Numbered from the stretch's first letter, positions 24,286 through 32,921 are shown. The stretch: 40,231 bases of DNA from Micropruina sp. (GCA_018055925.1 JAGPGQ010000006.1:1-40231); one strand, 5' to 3'. Notes: a model not told the origin generated them from the sequence alone. Made by a program: numbers and translations.

Positions 24286-24516
24286 CGTCATCCCGGGCCC
24301 CGACCCGGGATCCCCACCCGACGCCTACGACGAGATCCCGGCATCCGCCGGGATGACGTAGACGTAGAGGCCGTCCCATCCCGAACCCCCGACATCCGCC
24401 TGGATGACGAGCACCCGCCCAATCCGTCATCCCGGGCTTGCCCCGGGATCCCGGCATCCGCCGGGAAGACGCAGAGGCCGTCCCATCCCGAAGCCCCGGC
24501 ATCCGCCTGGATGACG
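24286..24516. repeat. Cluster of GTCATCCCGGG/ATCCCGGCATCCGCCGGGAT elements (gap 24212–24569)
   Basis: At least four small palindromes are present. A block of about 70–75 bp at 24335–24409 is repeated with changes at 24448–24516. The elements lie between convergent genes (glycosyltransferase and polymerase domain). No gene is visible in the gap. Confidence 0.75.
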
Positions 24517-24569
24517 CAGAGCGCTCCGCCGAGCGCCGGGCACGACGGAGCGGTCGCCGGGCGACTCGC

Positions 24570-25649
24570 CTATTTCTCGATCCGGTTGCCGTGTTCGTCC
24601 CAGTGCGCCGCGACCTTCTTGGACGGCTGCACCCGCGGCGGCTCGCCGGGCATCTTGGGGTAGTCGGGCGGGAAGTTGAGTTCGCCTCCCGGGAGCGTCT
24701 CCCACAGCTCCAGCAACGGCGCCAGCGAGAACGCCTCGGCGTCCATCCCGGCCCAGGGATCGCCGTCCGCCAGGTAGTCGGGCACGGTGACCAGGTTGAA
24801 CGCCCGCGGATCCGTCACCCCGGCCAGCCCCGACCAGGTCATCGGGGCGCTGACCGGGGCGCCGGGACGGGCCCGCAGGCTCCAGGCGCCGGCGATCGTC
24901 CGGTCGCGGTTGTTCTGGTTGTAGTCCAGGAAGATCCGCTCGCCGCGCTCCTCCTTCCACCAGGCGGTGGTCACGCCGCCGTCGCGACGTTCCAGTTCGC
25001 GGCCGAACCCGATCGCGGCGTGCCGCACCTGCTCGAAGGTGTAGTCGGGACGGATCCGCAGATAGATGTGGATGCCGCGGTTGCCCGACGTCTTCGGGTA
25101 GCCGCGCAGGCCGAGCTCCTCCAGCAACTCGCGGGCCACCTCGGCGACCCGCTGGGCATCGCCGAAACCCGTGCCCGGCTGCGGATCGAGGTCGAGCCGC
25201 AGTTCGTCGGGGTGATCGACGTCCGGCCGGCGCACCGGCCAGGGGTGGAACGTCAGCGTGCCCATCTGGGCCGCCCACACCAACGACGCCGGGTCGGTCG
25301 GGCAGAGTTCGTCGGCGGTGCGTCCGCTCGGGAAGGTGATCCGGACCGTCTCCACGTAGTCGGGCGCACCTCGCGGCAGCCGCTTCTGGTAGAAGCCGTC
25401 CGCGCCCCGGTCCTGCGGGCCGGTGGCCAGCCGCATGCCCTCGCGCCAGCCGTCCGGCCAGCGCTCCATCGTGGTCGGCCGCTCCCCCATCGTCCGGATC
25501 ATCGCGTCCCCGACCGCCGCGACGTACTCGCACACCTCGCGCTTGGTGATCTGCGGCGTGCGCTCGGTCGCCTCGTAGATCACCCGATCGGGGCTGGTGA
25601 CGCGCACCTCGCGGTCCCCGGCCCGGACTGCTGCGGCATTGCTGGCCAT
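24570..25649 (-). CDS. Stand-alone LigD-type primase-polymerase domain (Prim-Pol)
   Basis: 359 residues from the ATG at 25649, with TAGCCT 7 nt upstream (leaderless). The archaeo-eukaryotic primase fold is shown by RLDLDPQPG (D153, D155 metal ligands), KTSGNRGIHIYLRI (about 186–199, with H194) and a third acidic strand in IFLDYNQNNRDRT. No ligase or phosphoesterase domain is attached, unlike full-length LigD. Related stand-alone proteins of mycobacteria (PolD/Prim-PolC) fill short gaps with ribonucleotides and pair with LigC. The companion ligC gene is 2.1 kb away on the same strand. A short-gap excision repair role is therefore likely. Confidence 0.9.
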   Translation of the reverse strand: MASNAAAVRAGDREVRVTSPDRVIYEATERTPQITKREVCEYVAAVGDAMIRTMGERPTTMERWPDGWREGMRLATGPQDRGADGFYQKRLPRGAPDYVETVRITFPSGRTADELCPTDPASLVWAAQMGTLTFHPWPVRRPDVDHPDELRLDLDPQPGTGFGDAQRVAEVARELLEELGLRGYPKTSGNRGIHIYLRIRPDYTFEQVRHAAIGFGRELERRDGGVTTAWWKEERGERIFLDYNQNNRDRTIAGAWSLRARPGAPVSAPMTWSGLAGVTDPRAFNLVTVPDYLADGDPWAGMDAEAFSLAPLLELWETLPGGELNFPPDYPKMPGEPPRVQPSKKVAAHWDEHGNRIEK

Positions 25650-25656
25650 GCGGGCA

Positions 25657-25662
25657 AGGCTA
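25657..25662 (-). promoter_or_regulatory. -10 element TAGCCT, leaderless Prim-Pol gene
   Basis: TAGCCT on the minus strand is followed by 7 nt and the ATG at 25649, with no ribosome binding site. Confidence 0.4.
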
Positions 25663-25695
25663 GTGGTTGCCGTCCGAGGCCGCGGCAGTGGCTTT

Positions 25696-25774
25696 GCCTC
25701 GGTCCACCGATCTGCGCCTACTGCGCGACCCCGGCTGGGCACACCGGCTGCGCCGGGCACGCTCGTCGTACGAC
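25696..25774. repeat. Dispersed intergenic repeat, copy 1 (about 79 bp)
   Basis: This stretch matches 39473–39551 in the same orientation over its whole length with about ten differences. Both copies are intergenic and contain CCACCGATCTGCGCCTACTG. No coding role is visible. Confidence 0.7.
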
Positions 25775-25825
25775 TTAACGATCCGGATCGGGCACCGACA
25801 GCCCTGCCCGATCCGGATCGTTAAG
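25774..25825. repeat. 21-bp perfect inverted repeat upstream of msrB
   Basis: Arms 25774–25794 and 25805–25825 (CTTAACGATCCGGATCGGGCA and its complement) enclose a 10-nt loop. It lies between the divergent Prim-Pol and msrB genes, 58 bp before the msrB start. It could be an operator, a leader hairpin or a mobile repeat; each arm itself contains the palindrome CGATCCGGATCG. Confidence 0.6.
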
Positions 25826-25882
25826 GGAGGTTCCGTTCGGACTACCCTGGAGCCGCCCCTTCGACACCGAGGAGATCGCTCC

Positions 25883-26296
25883 ATGGATCTGGATCCGAAG
25901 CAGTTCCGCACCCCGGAGCAATGGCGCGCGATGCTGACGCCGGCGGAGTATCACGTGCTACGCGAGGCCGGCACCGAGCGGCCGTTCACCGGCGAGTACA
26001 CCGACACCACCACCCCGGGCACGTACCGCTGCCGCGGCTGCGGCGCCAAGCTGTTCACCAGCGACGCCAAGTTCGAATCGCACTGCGGCTGGCCGTCCTT
26101 CTTCGCCCCCGAACTCGACAGCGTGCGCTACATCGAGGACCGGTCGATGTGGCAGGTGCGCACCGAGGTGCGCTGCGCCACCTGCGACTCCCACCTGGGC
26201 CACGTGTTCACCGGGGAGGGCTACGACACGCCGACCGACAAGCGGTACTGCATCAACTCGATCTGCCTGGTGCTGGAGCAGGACGCCACTTCGTGA
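25883..26296 (+). CDS. msrB: Peptide-methionine (R)-S-oxide reductase MsrB
   Basis: 137 residues from the ATG at 25883, with GAGGAG 8 nt upstream. Zinc-binding pairs are CRGC (C50, C53) and CATC (C98, C101). The substrate pocket has SHCGWPSFF (67–74), and the catalytic thiolate is C123 in RYCINS. A second cysteine (C68) is placed to serve as recycling residue. The enzyme reduces the R-form of methionine sulfoxide in proteins, using thioredoxin. It stands alone between the palindrome upstream and DUF3000 downstream. Full length and all key residues present. Confidence 0.96.
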   Translation: MDLDPKQFRTPEQWRAMLTPAEYHVLREAGTERPFTGEYTDTTTPGTYRCRGCGAKLFTSDAKFESHCGWPSFFAPELDSVRYIEDRSMWQVRTEVRCATCDSHLGHVFTGEGYDTPTDKRYCINSICLVLEQDATS

Positions 26297-26347
26297 CGGT
26301 TGGCCGCTGCCCGGCGAGTCCCGCGGGGCTGACGGCCCACCCGGGGC

Positions 26348-26353
26348 TACATT
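26348..26353 (+). promoter_or_regulatory. -10 element TACATT, leaderless DUF3000 gene
   Basis: TACATT followed by 7 nt and the GTG at 26361. This argues for the GTG start rather than the ATG at 26382. Confidence 0.4.
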
Positions 26354-26360
26354 CTGTCGC

Positions 26361-26951
26361 GTGGGAGGAGCGCGCAAAACCATGCCTCGGAATGTGCAGC
26401 TGTTCGATGACGCGGTGGCTGCGCTGCACGCCATGCACTGGCGGCCCGAACTGGTGATCGAGGAGATTCCGGCACCGCAGCGGATCGCGCCGCATGCGGT
26501 GGCGATCGCGGCCGAGGTCGTGGTGGGGGGCGAAGACCTGGGCAACGGACGGCTGGTGCTGCTGCACGACCCGGCCGGCAACCCGTCCTGGGACGGCGAC
26601 TTCCGGTGCGTCACGTACGCCCGGGCCGAGGTCGACACCGAGATGGTCGCCGATCCGCTGCTGACCGAGGTGGGCTGGTCGTGGCTGACCGAGGCCCTGG
26701 ACCGGTACGACGCCGACTACACCTCGCCGAGCGGCACCGTCACCGCCGTGTCGTCGCGGGCGTTCGGGGCGATGGAGTCCGATCCGCCGCGGGCCGAGAT
26801 CGAGATCCGGGCGTCCTGGACGGCGCTGGTCGGCTCGGCCGACGACGTCACCCGGCACCTGATGAGCTGGTCCGAACTGTTGTGCAGCACCGCAGGACTC
26901 CCGCCGCTGCCCGAGGGCGTGGTGGTCATGTCGTCACGGCGACGTCGGTGA
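26361..26951 (+). CDS. DUF3000 family protein
   Basis: 196 residues from a GTG at 26361, chosen because TACATT lies 7 nt before it; the ATG at 26382 is the alternative, with GGAGGA rather far (12 nt) upstream. The sequence (RPELVIEEIPAPQRIAPHAVAIAAEV near the N-terminus) matches the actinobacterial DUF3000 family, which has no known function. No membrane segment or catalytic motif is obvious. The gene overlaps ribonuclease D by GTGA, a pairing that is widely conserved in actinobacteria, so a link with RNA processing is plausible. Confidence 0.85.
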   Translation: MGGARKTMPRNVQLFDDAVAALHAMHWRPELVIEEIPAPQRIAPHAVAIAAEVVVGGEDLGNGRLVLLHDPAGNPSWDGDFRCVTYARAEVDTEMVADPLLTEVGWSWLTEALDRYDADYTSPSGTVTAVSSRAFGAMESDPPRAEIEIRASWTALVGSADDVTRHLMSWSELLCSTAGLPPLPEGVVVMSSRRRR

Positions 26952-28204
26952 CCGAACCAGCCTCCGACGAACCGGTCGTCCTCGAAGCCCCCGCCGACGG
27001 GGTTCCCGAGGTCATCGACACCCCCGACGCCCTGCGGGCCGCCGTCGCGGCGCTCGAGGCGGGTTCCGGACCGGTCGCGCTGGACACCGAACGCGCCCAG
27101 GGCTTCCGCTACTCCGGACGGGCCTACCTGATCCAGGTGCGCCGCGCCGGCGCCGGCACGGTGCTGCTCGACCCGATCCCGTTCGCCGACGGCGACGCCC
27201 CGGCCGATCTCTCCGGGCTCGGCGAGGCGCTCGGCGGCGCCGAATGGGTGCTGCACGCCGCCACCCAGGACCTGCCCTGCCTGGCCGAGGTGCAGCTGGT
27301 GCCGCGGCGGCTGTTCGACACCGAGCTGGCCGCGCGGCTGCTCGGCATGCCGCGGGTGGCCCTCGGCACCCTGCTCGAGGAGGCGTTCGGCCTCAGCCTG
27401 CGCAAGGAGCATTCGGCCTCCGACTGGTCGCGGCGACCGCTGGGCGACGACGTGCTCAACTACGCCGCCCTGGACGTCGAACTGCTGGTCGAACTGCGCG
27501 ACTGGCTGGCCGAACGGCTGGAGGCGGCCGGCAAGGCCGACTGGGCCGCCCAGGAGTTCGCCCATCTGGTCGAGCGGGTCGGGGTGCCGCAGCCGCCGCG
27601 GGCCGACCCGTGGCGCCGCACCTCCGGGCTGCACGCCGTCCGGACGCCCCGGGCGCTGGCCGTGGTGCGCGAGCTGTGGCAGGCACGCGACGAACTCGCC
27701 GCCCGGCTCGACCGGGCGCCCGGGAAGGTGCTGCCCGACCGGGCGATCAGCACGCTGGCCGCCCGGGCCAACGCGGCCGAGGTGAAGCGACTCGGACCGG
27801 CCGACCTGGCCGCCGTCCCCGAGTTCGCCTGGCGCTTCCCGAGCCGCTACCGCGACCGCTGGCTGGGGGCCCTCGACCGGGCCGCCCGGCTGACCCGCGA
27901 CCAGTTGCCGCCCCGCCAGCTCACCCCGGACGGCCCGCCGCCGCCCCGCAACTGGCCGGCCCGCAACCCGGAGGCGGCCGCCCGCTGGGAGGCGGTCCGC
28001 CCGGCCGTGGTCGAGCTGGCCGAGAGGATCGAGGTCCCGGTCGAGAACCTGGTCTCCCCCGAAGCGCTGCGCCGGGTGCTGTGGGAGCCGCCCGCCCGGA
28101 CGACCGCCGAGACGATCGATGCCGCCCTCGCGGCCGAACTCGTCCGTCCCTGGCAGCGGGAGCTGCTGGTGCCGGTGATCGTGCGGCGGCTGTCGGAGGC
28201 CTGA
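26948..28204 (+). CDS. rnd: Ribonuclease D (DEDDy exonuclease with HRDC domain)
   Basis: 418 residues from the GTG overlapping the DUF3000 stop. The exonuclease domain (about 20–195) has the DEDDy residues: ALDTERA (D46, E48), TQDLP (D108) and NYAALD (Y172, D176). An HRDC domain follows (about 225–300, ALAVVRELWQARDELAARLDRAPGKVLPD), and a helical C-terminal region resembles a second HRDC. RNase D trims the 3' ends of tRNA precursors and other stable RNAs. All catalytic residues are present. A 7-bp stem with tetraloop at 28231–28248 after the stop may be a weak terminator. Confidence 0.93.
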   Translation: MTEPASDEPVVLEAPADGVPEVIDTPDALRAAVAALEAGSGPVALDTERAQGFRYSGRAYLIQVRRAGAGTVLLDPIPFADGDAPADLSGLGEALGGAEWVLHAATQDLPCLAEVQLVPRRLFDTELAARLLGMPRVALGTLLEEAFGLSLRKEHSASDWSRRPLGDDVLNYAALDVELLVELRDWLAERLEAAGKADWAAQEFAHLVERVGVPQPPRADPWRRTSGLHAVRTPRALAVVRELWQARDELAARLDRAPGKVLPDRAISTLAARANAAEVKRLGPADLAAVPEFAWRFPSRYRDRWLGALDRAARLTRDQLPPRQLTPDGPPPPRNWPARNPEAAARWEAVRPAVVELAERIEVPVENLVSPEALRRVLWEPPARTTAETIDAALAAELVRPWQRELLVPVIVRRLSEA

Positions 28205-28269
28205 CTCCCGAGGACCGGCCGGCGCACCATCTCCGTCCCGCGACGGAGGCGGGTGTCGGGGCCACCGGT

Positions 28270-28275
28270 TAGGTT
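28270..28275 (+). promoter_or_regulatory. -10 element TAGGTT, leaderless histidine kinase gene
   Basis: TAGGTT followed by 6 nt and the ATG at 28282; no ribosome binding site. Confidence 0.4.
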
Positions 28276-28281
28276 CGTCCC

Positions 28282-29661
28282 ATGACCGCGCACGTGTACG
28301 ACCCGGAGCAGGCCGGCTGGCGACGCGAGCCCGCGACCGCCGAACAGGTGCGCATCGACACGCTGGCGGCCGCCGGGTTGTTCCTGCTCGGCGTGCTCTC
28401 CATCGTGCTCACCCGGGCGATGGGCATCTTCGGCGACCAGGGCGCCGACCCGGTCGTCTCGGTGATCATGGTCGCCGCGGTCATCCTGCCGCTCGCGCTG
28501 CGCCGCCGGTTCCCCAGCGTGGTGGCGGTCGTGGTGGCCGCCGGCTTCGTGGTCGGCGGCGAGCTGCGCGTCGAGGAAACCCTGGTGATCAACCTCGCGC
28601 TGTTCTGTGCCATCTACACCGTGGGCGCCTGGGAGGCCGACCGCCGCCGGGCAGCCTGGGTGCGCGGCGGCCTGATCGCCGTGATGGCGGGCTGGATGGT
28701 GATCGCCATGTTCCGGATCGGCACCTCGGAGGTGGGCCTGCCGGGCGAGGGTGTGGGGGCGCTCACCCCGGGGGTGGCGCTGATGCTGTGGCAGATCGTG
28801 ATCAACGTGCTGTACTTCGCCGGCGCCTACTGGTTCGGTGAGCACGCCTGGAACGCCGCCCGGCAGCGCGCCATCATCGAGCACCACACGCGGCAACTGG
28901 CGGCCCAGCAGGCCCGGGTGGCCGCCCAGGCCGTGACCATCGAACGGCTCCGGATCGCCCGGGAGCTGCACGACGCCGTCGCCCACCACGTCTCGCTGAT
29001 GGGGGTGCAGGCGGCCGCCGCCCGGGCCGTGATCGGCCGCGACGTGGAGGCTGCGCGGGCGCAGCTCGCCGGGCTGGAGGACTCGGCCCGGCTGGCGGTC
29101 GCCGAGCTCTACGAGCTGTTGGGGACGCTGCGCGACGACGATGACCCGCACCCTGCTCCGGACCCGGCCACCGCCGGCCTCGGCCTGGACGGCCTGCCGG
29201 GGCTGGTCGCCGAGGCCGAATCCGCCGGCCTGGAGGTCTCGCTGTCGACCATCGGGGCCCCGCAGCCGGTGCCGCCGCTGGTCGGTCTCAACCTGTACCG
29301 GATCGCCCAGGAGGCCCTGACCAACGTGGTCAAGCACGCCGGTCCCGGGACCCGGACGCGGCTGCGGGTGCGCTACCTGCCCGGCGCCATGGAGCTCGAG
29401 GTCGCCGACGACGGCCGGGGACGTCCCGGCCCACCCCGGCCGAACTCGGGGCTGGGGCTGCCCGGCATGCGGGAACGGGTGGCGAGCCTGCGGGGTGTGC
29501 TGACGGCGCACCCCCGGACCAACGGCGGCTTCCTGGTGCGGGCGACGGTGCCGCTCGGCGCCGGACCGGCGTCGTCCGGCCCGTCCGAGGCGTCCGACCC
29601 GGCCGGCACGCAGGACGCTGCGGTCGCGGCCGGGACGGTCACCGGCGAGGCGCGGCCGTGA
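28282..29661 (+). CDS. NarL-type sensor histidine kinase (HisKA_3)
   Basis: 459 residues. Five or six hydrophobic helices occupy residues 28–185 with only short loops, so the stimulus is probably sensed in the membrane. A coiled segment (190–222) leads to the HisKA_3 dimerisation motif RIARELHDAVAHH with phospho-acceptor H230. The HATPase_c domain shows NLYRIAQEALTNVVKHAG (N box) and VADDGRG with a later GLGLPGM (G boxes). It should phosphorylate the response regulator encoded next, which overlaps its stop codon (GTGA). The ABC exporter genes follow 100 bp later and are the likely targets, as in many cell-envelope stress systems of actinobacteria. Confidence 0.93.
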   Translation: MTAHVYDPEQAGWRREPATAEQVRIDTLAAAGLFLLGVLSIVLTRAMGIFGDQGADPVVSVIMVAAVILPLALRRRFPSVVAVVVAAGFVVGGELRVEETLVINLALFCAIYTVGAWEADRRRAAWVRGGLIAVMAGWMVIAMFRIGTSEVGLPGEGVGALTPGVALMLWQIVINVLYFAGAYWFGEHAWNAARQRAIIEHHTRQLAAQQARVAAQAVTIERLRIARELHDAVAHHVSLMGVQAAAARAVIGRDVEAARAQLAGLEDSARLAVAELYELLGTLRDDDDPHPAPDPATAGLGLDGLPGLVAEAESAGLEVSLSTIGAPQPVPPLVGLNLYRIAQEALTNVVKHAGPGTRTRLRVRYLPGAMELEVADDGRGRPGPPRPNSGLGLPGMRERVASLRGVLTAHPRTNGGFLVRATVPLGAGPASSGPSEASDPAGTQDAAVAAGTVTGEARP

Positions 29662-30413
29662 CCGAGGCGGTCCGGGAGCCGACCCGGGTGGTCCTGGTCG
29701 ACGACCACGCCCTGATGCGCGAGGGCATCCGGACGATCCTGTCGGTGCAGGACGACCTCGAGGTGGTCGGCCAGGCGGGCAGCGGCGAGGAGGCGCTCGC
29801 CGTCGTCCGGTCGACCCGGCCCGACATCGTCTGCATGGACGTGGAGATGCCCGGCATGGGCGGCATCGAGGCCACCCGGCTGCTCACCGCCGACCCGGAG
29901 GTGACGGCACGGGTGCTCGTCCTGACCACGTTCGACCGAGAGGACTACCTGATCGCGGCGCTGCACGCCGGCGCCAGCGGCTTCCTGCTGAAGAACTCCC
30001 GGCCGGAACAGCTGGCGGACGGCATCCGGGCGATCGCCGCCGGCGAGGCCCTGCTCGCGCCCGAGATGACCATGACGGTGATCCGGCGGGTGGTGGCGGC
30101 GGAATCCGCCGGCCCGCCCACCCCGGTGGCCGCGGACGGCCCCGGCAGCGGCCTGCCGGCCGGGAACCGGGCCGTCGGCTCGGCGCATCCGGCCGGGCCC
30201 GGCGCGGTGGTCGTCCCGCTCACCGACCGGGAGCTGGACGTCCTGCGGCTGCTCGCGACCGGGCTGTCCAACGACGAGATCGCCGCGGAGCTGTTCGTCG
30301 GACGGGCCACCGTCAAGACCCACGTCTCCAACGTGCTGGCCAAGCTCGGCCTGCGCGACCGGGTGCAGGCGGTCGCCTACGCCTACCGGACCGGCGTGGT
30401 GCCGCTCGATTGA
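29658..30413 (+). CDS. NarL/LuxR-family response regulator
   Basis: 251 residues from the GTG overlapping the kinase stop. The receiver domain (10–125) has the acidic pair D15/D16, phospho-acceptor D61 in CMDVEMPG, T90 and K112. A 60-residue Gly/Pro/Ala-rich linker (about 125–188) is longer than usual. The LuxR helix-turn-helix (190–245) contains LTDRELDVLRLLATGLSNDEIA and RATVKTHVSNVLAKLG. Phosphorylated protein should bind DNA as a dimer and probably activates the downstream ABC transporter genes; that target is inferred from position. Confidence 0.93.
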   Translation: MTEAVREPTRVVLVDDHALMREGIRTILSVQDDLEVVGQAGSGEEALAVVRSTRPDIVCMDVEMPGMGGIEATRLLTADPEVTARVLVLTTFDREDYLIAALHAGASGFLLKNSRPEQLADGIRAIAAGEALLAPEMTMTVIRRVVAAESAGPPTPVAADGPGSGLPAGNRAVGSAHPAGPGAVVVPLTDRELDVLRLLATGLSNDEIAAELFVGRATVKTHVSNVLAKLGLRDRVQAVAYAYRTGVVPLD

Positions 30414-30506
30414 CCCGCGGCCTCCGCCCGAGGGCGGACGCTCCGCCGGTGGGCTGAACCGTGCCGGTTCATTCCCCGGAGGGAGGTCCGGCGGGCCGCC
30501 GCTGCC

Positions 30507-30512
30507 TAGCGT
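30507..30512 (+). promoter_or_regulatory. -10 element TAGCGT before the ABC ATPase gene
   Basis: TAGCGT followed by 6 nt (TGAGGC) and the ATG at 30519. The geometry fits a leaderless start, though GAGG could also act as a very close ribosome site. Confidence 0.35.
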
Positions 30513-30518
30513 TGAGGC

Positions 30519-31442
30519 ATGTTGACACTCGATCGAATCTCCAAGTCCTTCGGGGAGCGGGCGGCGCTCACCGACGTCAGCTTCGACGTCACCCGGGGAC
30601 GCCTCACCGGATTCGTCGGCGGCAACGGGGCCGGCAAGACCACCGCGATGCGGATCATCCTCAACGTGCTCCGGGCCGACGCCGGGTCGGTCACGCTCGA
30701 CGGCCGCCCGATCACCGGCGCGGACCTGCGCGGCTTCGGCTACATGCCCGAGGAACGCGGCCTGTATCCCAAGATGGCGCTGGCCGAGCAACTCGCGTAC
30801 CTGGCCCGGCTGCACGGCATCGACAAGGCCTCGGCGTTCCGCCGGGCGGACGATCTGCTGGAGCGGCTCGGCCTGGCCGAGCGCCGCAAGGACGCGCTCG
30901 AATCGCTCTCGCTGGGCAATCAGCAGCGGGTTCAGGTGGCGGCGGCGCTGGTGCACACCCCCGACGTCCTGGTGTTGGACGAACCGTTCTCCGGCCTGGA
31001 CCCGCTGGCCGTCGACGAGGTGGTGTCGGTGATCGCCGAGCACGCCGCGCGCGGTATCCCGGTGCTGTTCTCCTCGCACCAGCTCGACGTGGTCGAACGG
31101 CTGTGCGACGACCTGGTGGTCATCGCGGGCGGACGGATCCGGGTCGCCGGCAGCCGCGACGGGCTGCGCGAGGAGTTCGCCGGCAACCGCTGGTCGCTGG
31201 AGGCGTTCGGCGACGCCGGCTGGGTCCGGGACGTGCCGGAGGTCACCGTCCTCGAACTCGCCGGTGACGCCGTCGAGTTCAGCGGATCCGAGGCGGCCGC
31301 GCAGAACATCCTGGCCCGGGCCGTCGCGGCGGGCGGCGTCCGCTCCTTCGGGCGGGTGCGGCCCACCCTCGGCGAGATCTTCCGGGACATCGTCGTCGAC
31401 GACCCGGACCATTCCGACAGCAACGAAAGCGAGGCCGCGTGA
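30519..31442 (+). CDS. ABC transporter ATP-binding protein (NatA-like)
   Basis: 307 residues. Walker A GGNGAGKT (34–41), signature SLGNQ (131–135; a Q-for-G variant of LSGGQ), Walker B LVLDEP (D154, E155) and switch H187 are present. The C-terminal extension (about 215–307), with FGRVRPTLGEIFRDIV, is the regulatory tail of the NatA/DrrA-type exporters. It powers the ABC-2 permease encoded next, whose start overlaps this stop. Likely cargo is a drug, lipid or ion; none can be named. It is probably controlled by the two-component system just upstream. Confidence 0.92.
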   Translation: MLTLDRISKSFGERAALTDVSFDVTRGRLTGFVGGNGAGKTTAMRIILNVLRADAGSVTLDGRPITGADLRGFGYMPEERGLYPKMALAEQLAYLARLHGIDKASAFRRADDLLERLGLAERRKDALESLSLGNQQRVQVAAALVHTPDVLVLDEPFSGLDPLAVDEVVSVIAEHAARGIPVLFSSHQLDVVERLCDDLVVIAGGRIRVAGSRDGLREEFAGNRWSLEAFGDAGWVRDVPEVTVLELAGDAVEFSGSEAAAQNILARAVAAGGVRSFGRVRPTLGEIFRDIVVDDPDHSDSNESEAA

Positions 31443-32587
31443 TGAGCGTCCAGACCCACCTCGACCGGTCCCCGGCGGAACGCGCCGGCGACCCCGCGGG
31501 CAGCACCGCGCCCCTGTCCGGCTGGTCGGCCACCCTGCTGGTGGCCGAGCGCGAGATCGTCTCCCAGGTGCGCAGCAAGTCGTTCCTGATCTCGACAGCG
31601 ATCACCATCATCGTGATCGTCGGCGGCATCGTCCTGGGCAGCGTGTTCGGTGGCCGGGACTCCGCCACCCCGGTCGCCGTCGTCGGCGACGTGGGCACGT
31701 CCGTCTCCTCGGCCCGGACGCTGGAGGTCGTCCCGTCCGCCGATCGGGCCGAGGCCGAACGGCTGCTGCGCGAGGAGAAGGTGGACGCGATCGTGGTCGC
31801 GGACGAGTCCACGCTGGGATTCCACGTCGTGGGGCTCAACGACGCCCCCGGCGACGTGGTGTCGGCGCTGGCGGTCAGCCCGGAGGTGGTCCTACTCGAG
31901 CCGTCCGACACCCCGGACGGGCTGCGCAGCCTGATCTCGCTCGCCTTCGGGTTCGCCTTCATGCTGTCGGCCCTCGGATCGGGCGCGATGATCATGCAGA
32001 ACACCGTGCAGGAGAAGCAGTCCCGGGTGGTCGAGATCCTGCTGGCGGCCGTGCCCGCGCGCTCGCTGATGGCCGGCAAGATCCTCGGCAACTCCGTCAT
32101 CGGCGTGGGTTCCGCGATCGCGATGGCCGCCGCCTCCGCCCTCGGCCTGCTGATCACCGGCCAGACCGGGCTGCTCACCCTGCTGAGCATGCCGATGATC
32201 TGGTTCGTGATCTTCTTCGTCTTCGGGTTCGTCCTGGTCGCCAGCGTGTTCGCGGCCGGCGCGGCGCTGGTCTCCCGCCAGGAGGACGCGGGCACCGTCA
32301 TGATGCCCGCGATGATGCTGATCATGATCCCGTACTTCGGCGTGATCTTCTTCAGCGGCAACCAGCTGGTGATGACCCTGCTGTCGTACGTGCCGTTCAG
32401 CGCCCCGGTGGCGATGCCGGTGCGGATGTTCCTCGGCGAGGCGATGTGGTGGGAGCCGGCGATCTCGCTGGCGCTGCTGGTGCTGTGCACCGGCCTGGTG
32501 GTCGCCGTGGCCGCCCGGATCTACACCGGTTCGCTGCTGCGGATGGGTGCCCGGGTCTCCCTGCGGGACGCGCTGCGAGGCCAGTAG
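31442..32587 (+). CDS. ABC-2 type permease (NatB-like)
   Basis: 381 residues from the ATG at 31442, one base overlapping the ATPase stop; GAGG lies 7 nt upstream, and a GTG at 31439 is the alternative. A cytoplasmic N-terminus is followed by one helix (about 50–70) and a large extracytoplasmic domain (70–165). Five more helices run between 170 and 365, the ABC-2_membrane_3 topology. The segment MIMQNTVQEKQSRVVEILLAAVPA is the conserved coupling region after the second helix. With the preceding ATPase it forms an exporter. Repeated palindromes lie after the stop. Confidence 0.92.
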   Translation: MSVQTHLDRSPAERAGDPAGSTAPLSGWSATLLVAEREIVSQVRSKSFLISTAITIIVIVGGIVLGSVFGGRDSATPVAVVGDVGTSVSSARTLEVVPSADRAEAERLLREEKVDAIVVADESTLGFHVVGLNDAPGDVVSALAVSPEVVLLEPSDTPDGLRSLISLAFGFAFMLSALGSGAMIMQNTVQEKQSRVVEILLAAVPARSLMAGKILGNSVIGVGSAIAMAAASALGLLITGQTGLLTLLSMPMIWFVIFFVFGFVLVASVFAAGAALVSRQEDAGTVMMPAMMLIMIPYFGVIFFSGNQLVMTLLSYVPFSAPVAMPVRMFLGEAMWWEPAISLALLVLCTGLVVAVAARIYTGSLLRMGARVSLRDALRGQ

Positions 32588-32633
32588 CCCGTCGGGCTCG
32601 GTCATCCCGCCTACGTCCCTCAGTGGCCATGTC

Positions 32634-32796
32634 GTCATCCCGGCGAACGCCGGGATCTCCAACCCAGAGACTGCTCGCCGACCGAGATCCCGGGTCGAGC
32701 CCGGGATGACCTGCGATCCGTCATCCCGGCGAACGCCGGGATCTCCAACCCAGAGACTGCTCGCCGACCGAGATCCCGGGGCAAGCCCGGGATGAC
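32634..32796. repeat. 86-bp tandem duplication of paired palindromes (gap 32588–32921)
   Basis: Copies start at 32634 and 32720. Each contains a GTCATCCCGGCG..CGCCGGGATCTC palindrome, a 30-nt linker and a CCCGGG palindrome ending in GGGATGAC. The copies differ at only a few positions, so the duplication is recent. The gap also holds the hairpin at 32855–32891. Confidence 0.8.
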
Positions 32797-32854
32797 GTCG
32801 CCTCCGAAACCGGCACGGAAGGACCCGGTGCGAGGTCGCCGAACCGACCGATCA

Positions 32855-32891
32855 GGGCCGGATGCGTGGGACGGATCCACGCATCCGGCCC
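32855..32891. terminator. 15-bp perfect hairpin before the beta-propeller operon
   Basis: Arms 32855–32869 and 32877–32891 are exact complements with a 7-nt loop. It lies 19 bp before the TATAGT -10, thus over the -35 zone of the next operon. It may end the ABC transcript, act as an operator, or both. Confidence 0.5.
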
Positions 32892-32909
32892 ACAGCCGTG
32901 GACGTTTCC

Positions 32910-32915
32910 TATAGT
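32910..32915 (+). promoter_or_regulatory. -10 element TATAGT, leaderless beta-propeller gene
   Basis: TATAGT followed by 6 nt and GTG at 32922. It is the best -10 match of the leaderless set and fixes the start at GTG. Confidence 0.5.
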
Positions 32916-32921
32916 GAGCCT

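Noticed and set aside
28269..28276. Iron-box half site before the histidine kinase gene
   Set aside because: Only one half (TTAGGTT) is present, and it coincides with the -10 element.
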